A stretch of DNA of 64,000 nt, from positions 27,674,750-27,738,749 of the forward strand of contig NC_062215.1 in assembly GCF_902686445.1 (NCBI RefSeq), in the 5' to 3' direction. Made by a program: the position numbers and the translations under genes. Origin of the DNA: Sciurus carolinensis. Taxonomy: Eukaryota > Chordata > Mammalia > Rodentia > Sciuridae. The notes under the pieces were generated by a model that was not told the origin of the DNA, did not search any database, and was given only the letters and a program-made list of their open reading frames with translations. Positions 20,991 through 31,800 of the stretch are shown here, one piece after another (position 1 is the stretch's first letter; every line of letters starts with the position of its first letter).

Positions 20991-21170
20991 GAGTATAGTC
21001 TGGGTCTCAGGTATTACTTTAGACATTGTCAATGAAAAGATGAATAAGTCATAGTTCTGTCCTTGAGGAGTCAGCACTCAATTCAAGATACAGAGCATGC
21101 ACCAGAATAAAGAAAAGGGCTGAAGCATCAAAGCTCATACCAGGCTCCAAGGGAAAGTGAAGTCAGTTAA
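20991..21170 (-). mobile_element. LINE-2 fragment
   Basis: Minus-strand L2 3' phrase order ('aaaagatgaataagtcatag', 'tccttgaggagtcagcac'). Confidence 0.55.
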
Positions 21171-21179
21171 CATCTCACC

Positions 21180-21560
21180 CAAAGTGAAGGTCCAAGTCCT
21201 TCCAGTGGCCCTGGGCCTTGACATCTGACCCTCTGATCTCTCTGATCTCATCTCCCACCACTCTCCTCCTGCATTACTCAGATCCAACCTCATAGTCTTC
21301 TCGATTGTTCCCTGGACTTCCCACTGGCAGTGACTAGTTCTTTAGCTGGCACTGTCTTTTTCCAGGTATCACCTGCCTTATTCTCTGAACCCTTCCATCA
21401 CCCACCACCCTCTTTAATACTCTGACCTACACCTTTGTCCTCACCTCCCGTGCTCCTGACCTTCCTGTTTATTCTTCATCTTTTTAAAATCAATAGCACT
21501 GAACACCTATAACATAATATATACTAAATGCTCTGCTGTTTAACTCCATGCTCTGCTGTT
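21180..21560 (+). mobile_element. LINE-2 fragment
   Basis: Plus-strand L2 3' region with 'ctgatctcatctcccacca' and pyrimidine-rich continuation. Confidence 0.6.
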
Positions 21561-21619
21561 TTACAATAGAACTCCAGAAATTTTTTGTATGTTCTTCAGC
21601 ATATTCCAAGCATCCAGAA

Positions 21620-21850
21620 CAACACCCAGCGTTCTTGATATTTGTTGAATTTATAAGAGTACCAGAGTGCTTGCTCTGTGTTTCAGGATGTTTCTGATAT
21701 ATTATTTCCACTCATCTTGCACACAGTAGTTTTTTAGTCTCCATATTTTTATAGATGGGAAAACTGAGACTCCAAAAACACTTAAATATTCTGATAACAC
21801 TCATAAAACTGGTATGTGGCAGGTTCTTCCCAGTATACCAGGAGACCTGG
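21620..21850 (-). mobile_element. MIR SINE
   Basis: Minus-strand MIR: 'tatagatgggaaaactgaga' and 'actggtatgtggcagg'. Confidence 0.6.
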
Positions 21851-22875
21851 AGCTGGTAAGAAGGACCTGCATTACTGTTGCACAATGGCTATAAAGGGGT
21901 AAGAAAAAAAAGAGAGAAGAAAAAAGTGAACAACTCAGGGTGAAGAATGTTCATGGGTGGACATGGTCAGATGTTGCAGACACATTAGCAGTGGAAGGCA
22001 GGAGAGACGCCAATGTTTGAAATAAATGGGGAACCAATGGGTCCTAGGAAAAGGATCAGAACCATCCACAAGCAGAGTTGCATTCATGAAACCTGGTAAA
22101 GATCATCATGTGTCACAGTCAGATAGAGCGGGTCTCACAGTAAGTCAGAAGTGCACGGAAGCACAGAAGCTGGTCTCAGATTGAAAGGTGAGTCCCACAA
22201 GGTCCTCTGCAGAGGGAGCCCTGTGATGGTGTCTCCTCACCTCAACCCGTCATGCATAACAGACCTTTTTTTAAAAAACTGTTCTAAAGAAAAAGGGGAA
22301 GGATATAACATCATGTCCCCAAATGCCCCCTTTCCTTTCCCAAAAACCTAGCCAAGTCATGGGAACAAGGAGAGCACACCTGTGCCAGAAATCTAGATAC
22401 AAATGATCTTGAAGGACATTGGCTCTCTTAGGCACACTGGGAACCAGGCAGGGCTGTCTGGAGAAAGCTACTTACTTGTGCACAGGCTGGAACAGTTGTT
22501 CCTCGAGAGTCTGGTCAGGCACGCAAACCAAGCAAGCTAAAGTTCCTGATGTCACTGCTTCTGCAGTCTAACATATAAAACCCCCTCTCTGGGTGGGGAC
22601 AGGTGTGGGACTGAGGGCGCTGTGAAAAGGATACATGTCACTCATCCAGCTGGCTGTCACTAGACAAAATGCCATGAGGGGCGGAGGTGCTGCTCGGCAC
22701 TATTGTAGCCTGTGGGTGACCAGTGTTGGTTACAAATGTTATTCATTCTCTACGTTATGCTCTTTTTTAGATGAAATCATATTTTTTTGTTTCCGTCTGA
22801 CCATTTCATCAATCGCCCACCATAGTTTCAATTCTTTAGCAAATTTTCAACACTGTGCCCTGAGACAGGCATTTA
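21851..22875. other. Unique sequence with a TATA-like element
   Basis: No repeat is named. A TATAAA match (22573-22580) lies in a GC-richer segment (22440-22720) that could be a solo-LTR or promoter remnant, but no LTR ends are visible. Confidence 0.35.
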
Positions 22876-22879
22876 AAAG

Positions 22880-23112
22880 ATAGTGATGTGAGAAAGAGAT
22901 CAGGTGAGCCCTGAGCCGTCTAACCTGAATCCTTGCCTCACCACTGGCTGGATTCATCATCAAGGGTAGGTGGCTTAGGTGCTTTTGTCTCAGTTTAATG
23001 ACTTGAGAAATGGGTTTGGCAGCACTAAACTGTAAAATTGTGGTGAGGTTCAAACATACGTAACACATTTGCTTTTCAGGTCCAGTGTGGTGGCTTGCAA
23101 ATAATAGGTGCG
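22880..23112 (+). mobile_element. MIR SINE
   Basis: The MIR order is present: 'gaatccttgcctcaccactgg', then 'gtctcagtttaatgac', then 'ggtgaggttcaaac'. Confidence 0.65.
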
Positions 23113-23123
23113 GAACAATTGGT

Positions 23124-23124
<1 letters not shown>

Positions 23125-23159
<35 letters not shown>

Positions 23160-23238
23160 CCATGTGTGTATACACATACACAAACACACACACACACACA
23201 CACATATATATACGTATATATGTATATATATATATATC
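23125..23238. repeat. Poly-T, (CA)n and (TA)n microsatellite
   Basis: A 28-base T run (23125-23152), then (CA)n (about 23183-23204), then TA/TG-rich repeats to 23238. Frames through it on both strands are artefacts. Confidence 0.9.
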
Positions 23239-23939
23239 TTGAAAACACATTGCCAGCTTTTAGTCTTTTTGTTCTGTGCAAAAATAAAATAATTCTAGGG
23301 TTATTCAGAAAACTTAGTCACCATCCTGGGGATTCAAAGAGAAACTGTAACTGGAACAGGGGAATGAGATGTGGAAAGGAAAAGAACTTTAAAGAAAAAC
23401 TCTGTCCCTTACTTTTACCATTTACATAATTGAGATGTTTGGAATTTTAATGTTTAGAATTTAAATGAGGAAGACATTTAAAATTTGGCTACAGGTGTTT
23501 AAACTGCAATTAAAAAGATTTAGAATTCTGACCACAGAGAAAGGATGCTCCATTAAAATGGAGACCCTTCATAACTTGAAATGAATCAGGTAACACTCAG
23601 ATTTTTATGGGTCCAAAGTGAGAGACACTTTTTCTTGTTTCCCCTTTATCCTAAACCATACACATTAAATGAACCCAAAATGGTATTTGAACAGATGGCT
23701 ATTTGCATAATTTTTTTAAATACCATAGTATATGTCACAGTTGACCTAGTGTTCCCTCTGGGGTCCTGTGGTCCTAGGATGAAATGATCAAACTGACTGA
23801 GAGGTCCTTTTTCTGATTAGGGTGCAAAGTGCTGGACAGAATCAATCAGTGGAGTAAATTAAAGTATACATTGATTTCAGTTTAGGGCTCAGTTAAGGTG
23901 TTCATAGGAAGATTTTAGAAAAAGAAATAATATTTCATA
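23239..23939. other. No recognised feature
   Basis: Unique-looking AT-rich sequence. Confidence 0.5.
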
Positions 23940-24330
23940 TCACTCACTTTTGAGTATTCACTGAGCAACTATTATGTTCCACACACGGTGCTAGTAGACC
24001 TTGGGAAGTCAAGAATGAACAGAGCAGACTATCTTTGCCCTTAAGGAACTTAGAGACTTTCTAGGGAAAGACAAACTCTTGCTTTTAAGTCCACGTGTTG
24101 CTCATGTACAGACAGACACCTATTCAAGATAATTTGGTGGTTCAGAAGAGAGAGTATTCAATTTCCCTTGAAGAGAGTGGTCAGGGACGGCTTCAGAGAA
24201 TGATCTGAGCTCTACAAACCAAAGAGGTGATCTGTGTGTGCACGTAGTCAACAAGGGTACTTTGGGCAGAGGAGAGTGCTCAAGCTTAGGACTTGGACTG
24301 GGATAGAGGAGGGGAAGACATGGGCTGGAG
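23940..24330 (-). mobile_element. LINE-2 3' region
   Basis: Minus-strand L2 end: 'cactgagcaactattatg', 'cacggtgctag', 'gtggtcagggacggcttc'. Confidence 0.7.
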
Positions 24331-24920
24331 GGCTTGGCACATCCTGCTAAGGGCAGAGACCTCATCCCTGAGGCTTAGGGTACTATGAAATATGTCACAT
24401 AATCCCGCAACACATCAAATTTGACATTCAGAGGTAAAGTTTTGGAAAGATATAAACCTAGCAGCAGGGAACTTTTTAGGACATTCTTGGAGGAGTAGTA
24501 GAGGAGGAAAAATCCTTTTCCTTCTGCATTTTTAAGCTCTTAACTGAGATTCCTATAACAAAGATTAACAAGAGAAGACAAAAGAAGTTTATCAACATGG
24601 GCCTCTCACATACCCATGGAAGAGACCCAGGGAATGAGCAAATCTCAAAGAGGTGGCTTAGAAGTCCAGCTTTATGTGCATTTTCAACAAAGAAGAGTGT
24701 ATTTTTAGAGAAGAAGATGAAGGAAAAGGACCTGAGTCTCTAGGGTCAGTAGATTGTGGGAAGACCAATAAATGACAGATCAAAGTTAGTTAGTAAGGCT
24801 TGCTATGTAGATTACTCTGGCTCTGTCTCCAGACTGAACAGGATCTAAAGTTGTCTGCAGTGGTCAGCACTGGTCATAGAGAAGGGGAATATCTTTATAA
24901 ATTCATGTCCTGCTTTTAGG
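24331..24920. other. No recognised feature
   Basis: Unique-looking sequence upstream of a young L1. Confidence 0.5.
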
Positions 24921-25592
24921 TCAATTGGTAATAGGTGTTGGTGTGGATGTGGGGGAAAAGGCACACTTGTACATTGCTGGTGGAGTTGCAAATTGGTGCA
25001 GCCACTCTGGAAAGCAGTGTGGAGAATCCACAGAAAACTTGGAATGGACCCGCCTTTTGACCCAGTTATACCACTCCTTGGTTTATACCCAAAGGACTTA
25101 AAATCAGCATATGACAGTGATGCAGTCACTTTAATATTTATAGCAGCTCAATTCACAATAGCTAGATTGTGGAACCAACCTAGATGCCCTTCAACAGATG
25201 AATGGATAAAAAAATTGTGGTATATATACATAATGGAATATTATTCAGCTATAAAGAAGAATAATATTATGGAATTAGAGAATATCGTGCTAAGTGAAAT
25301 AAGTTAATCCCACAAAACCAAAGGTCAAATGTTTTCCCTGATAAGTGGATGATGATATATAATGGGGGTGGGGGGTAAGGGGTGAGAGAAGAATGGAGGA
25401 ACTTTAGATTATGTAGAGGGAAATGAGTGGGGTATGAAAAAAATGGTGGAATGAGACAGACATCATTACCCTATGTACATGTATGATTACACAAATGGTA
25501 TGAGTCTACATCGTGTACAACCATAGAAATGAAAAGATGTATCCTAATTATGTATGATGAATCAAAATGCAGTCTGTAAAAATAAAAAAAAA
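24921..25592 (+). mobile_element. Young 5'-truncated LINE-1
   Basis: The last 390 bp of ORF2 are followed by a G-rich 3' UTR (about 25345-25400) and the conserved 3' end 'caaaatgcagtctgtaaa', then an A tail at about 25578-25592. It is little diverged. I could not see a target-site duplication by eye. Confidence 0.88.
24930..25307 (+). pseudogene. L1 ORF2 C-terminal fragment
   Basis: An open frame covers the C-terminal ORF2 domain from the cysteine motif (CWCGCGGKGTLVHCWWSC, C-x3-C-x7-H-x4-C kept) to a stop after VLSEIS. The TA-rich site where the 170-909 copy is frameshifted is in frame here (LWYIYIMEYYSAIKK). Only about 125 residues remain, with no catalytic domains. Confidence 0.88.
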
Positions 25593-26990
25593 AATGGGAA
25601 GGACAGAGAGATGTTCTTGTATGGGCTTCTTCTTAATGGTCTTCAAGATAATCCTTTTACCAAAGTTGCATGTTCTTCTACCCTTCAGAGTCCAGGGAAA
25701 AGAGAGATTAAGGTTCTAACAACTCTCCTTCTTGTATTTTTTTTTTTTTTCTAAAAATCCTACTGGTTTTCTGATTTTAGGCATTATAATGGATGTTGTT
25801 CTTTCTCAAACTATCGTTCTCCTGAGTAAACTGCCCAGTAGGGGCAGGAGATATGTTTTATCCAAGTGACCAAACAGATTAGGTGCACAGAGACCTGTTT
25901 TGAGCTCTGAGCCTTCTCCCAGCTATCTCTCCTGACTTCCAGAGTCAGGGATCCCAGTCAGTCTGGGGAGAAGAAAGACAATGCAATTGGGTTTTCATTA
26001 GTGGGAGAAACAGCTGAGACAGAGGTAATGTCCTGTCTGTGAATGAAATGGGAAACAAGGAGCCAGAGAAGAAAGAAACAGTAGAAGGTGCTGAGGAATC
26101 CAGACACATGACCCTTACCAGCCCTGGCATCTGAGTGAGAATGAGACAGGAGAGGGGAGGTGAGTTGGGGTTTGGAATCCTCACTTTTATTTTAGGAAAT
26201 CTAAAATGGTCTGGTGAGAGACAGTGGAGGTTAAAAAAAAAAAAAAAAAAAAGTCCAATTGTTCTGCTGAGAAAAACAGGAACACACAAGTAGAACAAAA
26301 CTCATGCCTCCCCCAACCCCCTTCTTTCCAAAGAAAGATTGCAGTAAGGACATTTATGTTGGTTCTGCTGAGCATCTGTGACATTAAGGGGGCTGGGGAG
26401 CGAGGAAAAAGAAAACAAGAGAAAGCAACTATATGTGAAACAATGAGCTGTCTTTGGATCTACGCTTCCGACATTGTCACCCTGTAGAGGCAGGAAGAGG
26501 ATGACCACAGTGTCCTGGAAACAGACCTGAGCCAAGTAGGAATCCAGAGAGGCATCTCCAAAGACAAAAGGTTTTCATTTAAAACATATAAGGCCTGATC
26601 TTCCCATGGCTCACATGGGGAGAGGTTTGATTTCCAATTTCATACCCCCCACCACTCCCCGGGCGCAAGTCCACATGTTTTATTGAAAACGTATTAAGGC
26701 ATGCACGCTGGGTGGCAGCTAGAGCAAGAGATTTACTGCACCATGCCCTTGCACTTGAGAGCAGAGAGGCCAGGCAGGTCTCATAGACAAAATGCAGCCA
26801 TGTCAAATTAACTGCACTAAAAATAAACAGAAGAAAGAAGTGGATGTAACAACTCTCATTTTAAAAGGCAGTATATTTCAAGTGGGGGCAGGGAGGCCTA
26901 AGTTTGTGATCTAGGGCATTTTAAAGAGTTCTCTGCCCAAACCTTGTATTTTACCAATGATTTGAAGAGAATGAGAAAAACTTGGTATTT
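25593..26990. other. Unique sequence with homopolymer runs
   Basis: A T run at 25736-25750 and a 20-base A run at 26233-26252. Frames at 25945-26535 run through the A run and are not convincing. Confidence 0.5.
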
Positions 26991-26994
26991 AAAA

Positions 26995-27031
26995 GCCAAC
27001 AGAAAAAAATAAAAAAAAAAGGCCAACAGAA
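26995..27031 (+). repeat. Poly-A-only insertion with target duplication
   Basis: gccaacagaa occurs at 26995-27004 and again at 27022-27031, separated only by A-rich sequence (aaaaataaaaaaaaaag). This looks like a retrotransposition event that copied only a tail. Confidence 0.65.
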
Positions 27032-27064
27032 CTGAGTTTTGACTCTCGTATTTTCAGGAATCAT

Positions 27065-27295
27065 TAGAGGTATTGACACTTAATTATTTCTGGTGCATTA
27101 CTAGTTGCATCTTTTGAAGATCCTAGACTGTTAGGACTGGGAAAGCCCTTACAGAACATCTGAGAGGTCTCTATAAATGGAGAAACCGAGGCCCAGGGAG
27201 ACGCAGCTAATTTTGAGAAGTTAATGACTGCCTTGAGAGAATATTTTCTGAATCCAGTGTCAGCATTAGTATAGGGCTGGGATTTTGGAGTTAAG
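27065..27295 (-). mobile_element. MIR-like SINE remnant
   Basis: Minus-strand MIR-like order: 'aatggagaaaccgaggccca' and 'tagggctgggattttgg'. Confidence 0.5.
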
Positions 27296-28080
27296 GAGCC
27301 CATAGCAGCAGGATACAGGGAGATGCTGGCTTATATAAATTTCTCTGATTATCAGATTAAGGGATGGAGCCAGAGATAGCTAAATGACGGTGTGGGTCAT
27401 TGTGATAACAATGATTGTGAACCCCTGGGATAGTTGTTTTCCAAGTTTAAAGAGAATGTAATCTTACTCTCTCATTCACAATATTTAAAAATATTTAGGC
27501 AGCTAAAACTTTTATCTCATGAAGACAAAGAGGCCAGACTGGTGCTTAGAGAATAAGACTGTGTCCCTTAAGGTTACAGTGATTAAGCCACGTAGCCCAA
27601 ATTCCTGAAAGACAGAGAAGAAAATGAAACCTCCTTTCAAGATCTCTTGTGCTTTGATTTTCATAATAAAATAAGGATAAGAATAAATTACACAGTACTT
27701 TATTGCTTTCTTATTTTTCCCCAAACTCCTAGTATTACTGCTGAAATGTACCTACATTATTTCAGCACATGATTAAAAAAAAAGTAGTAAAGCCATTGAC
27801 ATTCTCAGTTAAATCGTTCGAGCTGTTGACATGCAACTTAATGAAATTCCATCTCCAGTCATTGATGAAATCTGTTTTACCCTGATTTTCTCTCTCACAA
27901 TGTTACCTCCTTGCTTGCCACGTAACAGTGCGGTTCCTCCATGAAACCTGGGGATTCTGGATCATTGCTGAAGACTAATGTTAGTTAGTCATCTGTTGAT
28001 GCTATAAGAAGGCAAGGAAATGGAGAGGTACATCTTTTTTTAAAAAATTTAAATGTGAAGATTTGTATCTTGCCAGTCAC
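27296..28080. other. No recognised feature
   Basis: Unique-looking AT-rich sequence. The minus frame 27512-27724 has no resemblance. Confidence 0.5.
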
Positions 28081-28480
28081 ATTCACTTATTTAACAAGTA
28101 TTCACTGAGCCCAATGTGGGCCACGATTACTCTCCCAACTATGGGTTCAGCCTTATTTTCCTCCCCCTGTGCTGCTACTGGATAATCTGAAACACAAATC
28201 AGTTTTCAACACTCCTTGCTTAAAGCTCTCTAGGATTTCTTTGCCTGTAGGAAAAAGCTTGAAAGTCCTTAGTATAGAATTTCAGGGCTTGACGGCCGAG
28301 TCTTCAATCTCACCTTTTACCATTCTACTTCATATTTCCCACACTTTTTTTTCATACTAATATATTGACTTTTTCAGTGACTATTCTGACATTTCTGCCT
28401 TCCTCTCTGGGGACTCTCATCTCTTGTTAGATCATAAAATCAAATACTCACCTTCCCTGATAGCTTTTTTTACCCAACCC
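28081..28480. mobile_element. LINE-2 fragments (minus then plus)
   Basis: 28081-28130 has a minus-strand L2 3' end ('aacaagtattcactgagc'). About 28165-28480 has plus-strand L2 order ('cttaaagctctctaggattt'). Confidence 0.5.
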
Positions 28481-28484
28481 TTCA

Positions 28485-29110
28485 GAGTTCTAACTAGTAT
28501 TTATGTTGGACATTTTTATTATTTATTAATAAAAGTCATATTATTGTAGGTCCAAAAGATCTGCATATATGTCCACGTTATTTACTTTAATAAATAGTAT
28601 CAGATTACTTTCCAAAATGGTCATAGCAAAATTGTAGGAAAGGACTCATTTCCTCATATCATCAACAGTTCTTGATGTTTACAATCTTTTGTCATTTTTC
28701 CTAATCTAATCAGCAAACAATTTCCATGTGGTTTTTGCTTTGATTTTTGTTTCTGTGATCACCTGTGAGGTCGAACATCTTTTCAAATGTTTCCTGGTCA
28801 TTTCCATTTCTTCCTATGAATTGCCAGTCATGTTTTTTGCAATTTTTCTGCTAACCTGGTGGACCATGAATCCTCTATTTGATTCATATATTGCAAGTAT
28901 TTTCCTTTATGATTAAAGCTTTTGTATTTTATATTTAAAATTCTTAATTATTGCAAAGTCAAAAATATGCTTCTCTATTCACTTCTAAAAGGTTTTTTTT
29001 TGACTTTTCATGTTTAACTCTTTATTTTCTTCTGTCTGAATGTTTTTCACCTTGTCTTATTTTGGGCTGTCTCTGAACACACAGTTTTTAGATATGGCTG
29101 CCTTGCTTGG
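28485..29110 (-). mobile_element. Old L1 remnant, minus strand
   Basis: Minus-strand L1 phrases: 'gtggtttttgctttgattt', 'gaggtcgaacatcttttc', 'ttgattcatatattgcaag'. Confidence 0.65.
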
Positions 29111-29424
29111 TCCATATTTTTATTGAATTCTGGCAGTATTTTTAAGGCATTAATGGGGAGCCATGGAAAATTTAAAACCAGGAAGGAGAAATAGTCAGTG
29201 ACTCAATTACCATAATTTTCTACCATTTTCTACCATAATGAATACAGATGCTATTTATCAAAAGCCTACTATGTTCCAGATAGCTATGGAAACTATCTAA
29301 AATTGTTTTAGCAAGCCTGAACCATATGGTTGTCTTTAAGTTTAACTTGCAGAGGTAGAGATTGGAATTTAGGTTTTCAGGTGGTACTTCGCACATAGCA
29401 TTATGTAGTAAAGTTAGGTATTTG
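29111..29424. other. No recognised feature
   Basis: Unique-looking. A weak MIR/L2-like phrase lies near 29255 ('cctactatgttccagatag'). Confidence 0.45.
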
Positions 29425-29787
29425 TGTTCAGTAGTTTGGTTCTTAAATGTCCTCAAAGGCCCATGTACTAAAGGATTGGTACCCACTGTTGGGAGGTGGT
29501 GGGAACAGGAGGGATCTGGTGGGAAGACCTGGGTCACTGAGGGCATGCCCTCCAAGGGCACAGTGGGATTCCTGCCCCTTCCTCACTCTCTATATTCCTG
29601 TCCCTGAGGTGGTGTGCACTGCCACGTGCTCCCTGCTGTGATCCATTGCCTCATGCCAGGCCAAAGGCAATGGGGCCACCTGACCAAGGCCTAAAACTGC
29701 CAATACTGTGAACCAAAGTAAACCTTTCCTCTTTATAAGTTGGTATCTCAGGTGTTTTGTTACTGTAATGAAAAGCTGACTAAAACA
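29425..29787 (+). mobile_element. ERVL-MaLR LTR
   Basis: It starts TGTTCAGTAGTTTGG and ends CTGACTAAAACA. It has 'aaagtaaacctttcctcttta' in place of a clean poly-A hexamer. It is related to but distinct from the MaLR LTRs at 4139 and 59078. Confidence 0.8.
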
Positions 29788-30480
29788 AGATCTGTTTGTC
29801 TCAAAAGAACAAATCACCTTCCAGCTCAGGTAGACATCTCCCTTTCTCTTTTGTTCTAGTGTATACCAGACGATTCCTATTTCTATGCTTTTCCTCACAG
29901 AATTCTCTCTTTGTATAATACTGTCTTTTATTCTTGGCCCTCATACAGAAGCATAAATGGTTAGATAGGAAGGTCAGTTCTGGGAACTCAGAGGACCTGA
30001 GGCTGAGCAAAGGAATGGAGACACTGAGTTCAGAGGGCAAAGGCAGAGAGCAAAAGAGCTTGCAGATCCAGGCTCAAGAACCACTTCTGTGGCCTATTAA
30101 CCCTGTGGAGCCAGTTAGGTGAGACTTACTGGCTTTGGGGTGTTTGTTGTGGGTTTTATGTTAGGTTTTATTATGGGTTTTATATTAGGTAACACTATAG
30201 AGTAATGCTAAAATCTTGCTTAAAATGTAAGGTTGTTTTATAACTCATTTGATAAATTTATGTGAAAAATAAAATTTTTAAGTGGTAAATGTTTAAATTG
30301 TGTATTCCGGTTTTTGGACACATGATTAATAATTATTTTTTTGGTGTGTATAGATGTCCTCTCTATTTTTGTCAGTGTTGTCTGATACATGGGTTCCTAG
30401 CTGCGCTGACTATTGGGTGCTTGGCATGTGGTCAGTAATGTGCTGTATGTGTAAATGCATACCAGACTTCTATGGCTTAG
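29788..30480. other. No recognised feature
   Basis: Unique-looking. Opposed overlapping frames at 29801-30122 are not supported by any resemblance. Confidence 0.5.
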
Positions 30481-30489
30481 TATTACAAA

Positions 30490-30690
30490 GGAAAAAGAAT
30501 GTTAAAAAAATTCTAATTTTTGATTATTTATTACATAGTATAACTATACTATTTTGATATATTGGGTTACATAAACCATATTAAAATTAATTTCATCTGT
30601 TTCTTTTTACTTTGATTAATGTGGCTACTAGAATATTTTAAATTACAGAAGTGCCCTGCAGTATATTTCTATTGGAAAGCACTGATATAG
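30490..30690. mobile_element. Possible old DNA-transposon (hAT-like) remnant
   Basis: The right half ('aatgtggctactagaata' and 'atttctattggaaagcac') recalls a mammal-wide non-autonomous hAT-type element. No terminal inverted repeats are clear. Confidence 0.4.
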
Positions 30691-30784
30691 AGAATACATT
30701 TCTTTTGGGTATGAACCGCGAGTCTCACTGAACTAATTGGTCTCCCTGAGTCCAGTATTACCCATTCGAATAATCCATCCTCCA

Positions 30785-31032
30785 CTTTGCTGCCAGAGTT
30801 AACTTCTTTAAACACAAATTTGGCTTTGTTCATGCTCCTGTTTAAATCCCTTTCATTGGTTTCTCATTGCCTGAATAAAATCCAGGTCCCCTCCCAATAC
30901 CCCAAGAAAAGCTCATCAGACTTCAGCCCTCAACTTCATCTCCTGGGGAAGGCAAATCATTCCTACCCGTCCATTGCCTAATCATGCAGGTGACCACGTA
31001 CTTTATGGTTCAAACAACTTGGGGCACGTTTG
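30785..31032 (+). mobile_element. LINE-2 fragment (5' piece)
   Basis: L2 order ('tttcattggtttctcattgc', 'aaatccaggtcc'). It is interrupted by an LTR and resumes at 31378. Confidence 0.65.
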
Positions 31033-31038
31033 AGATGC

Positions 31039-31371
31039 TATTGGGAGAAATCCTAGTTCTTGGCTCGTAGCAGTTAATGTCTCAAGTGTGTAAACTTGCA
31101 GAGAGGAGCATTCTGCTCTGATCACCTAAGAATGTAAACAATTGCCCCAAGTTGACCCAGTGTTACCGAGGGAACATGTATAGGAGCCTGGTGGTCTGAT
31201 CCCCTGTGGCACATTGTGATTGGGCAAGAAACTTATAAAATGTATACCTGTTCCTGCAATAAACGAGTTTGCAGGCTGCTTGCCACAAGCCTGCTTCCAC
31301 CCAACTCCTGGAGTCTTGGGTCTTGACTCCGTGGCCCTTACCTGCGCCTGAGCTAGCCTGGCACCCCTACA
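31039..31371 (+). mobile_element. Solo ERV LTR in L2
   Basis: A 333-bp LTR flanked by an exact 6-bp duplication agatgc (31033-31038 and 31372-31377), the length typical of ERVK (class II). It begins TATTGGGAG, consistent with a TGTTGGGAG-type start with one G-to-A change. It ends CCCCTACA. TATAAAA lies at 31234-31240 and AATAAA at 31258-31263. A 160-codon minus frame across it is an artefact. Confidence 0.85.
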
Positions 31372-31377
31372 AGATGC

Positions 31378-31800
31378 AGAGGATATGCTGTTAGGAGCGA
31401 TGCTGAGATAATAGGCATACACTGGGACTGACCCAAGCAAACCACATGTGTAGTCCTGTTTTTCTGAGCCACATGTCGTGCGTTTATCTGTACTCCAACT
31501 TCCACCTGGAGTGTTCCTTCTCCTTGTTTCTGCTACAGTTCTCCCCCATTCATTTCTCAAGTTTTGTCTTAAGCATTTCTTTAACTCTTCTCCAACACTG
31601 CCATCCACCAGGTAATTTCCATTTCACTGCCTCATTACATCCGCATTTCTCTCTCAGAACCAGCTCTGTTATTCACCCCTCCCCATAGTTTCACCCGTTT
31701 CTTGAGCACACAAAATGTACAATTTTACAGTCGTCTCTCCCGTTCCTTGCTCATGGCCTTGCCTGGAATTGGTGCTTGGAAATTGTCTCCAAATGAATAT
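31378..31800 (+). mobile_element. LINE-2 3' end (continuation)
   Basis: L2 text continues after the LTR and ends in the conserved 3' section ('tggtgcttggaaattgtc', 'aatgaatat'). Confidence 0.6.

Noticed and set aside
23185..23238. CRISPR-like regular repeats
   Set aside because: Dinucleotide microsatellite without spacers; the genome is a mammal's.
22847..23429. Overlapping long frames on both strands
   Set aside because: They run through poly-T, (CA)n and (TA)n.
31126..31608. 160-codon minus-strand frame
   Set aside because: It crosses a solo LTR, its duplication and an L2 remnant, so it cannot be one gene.
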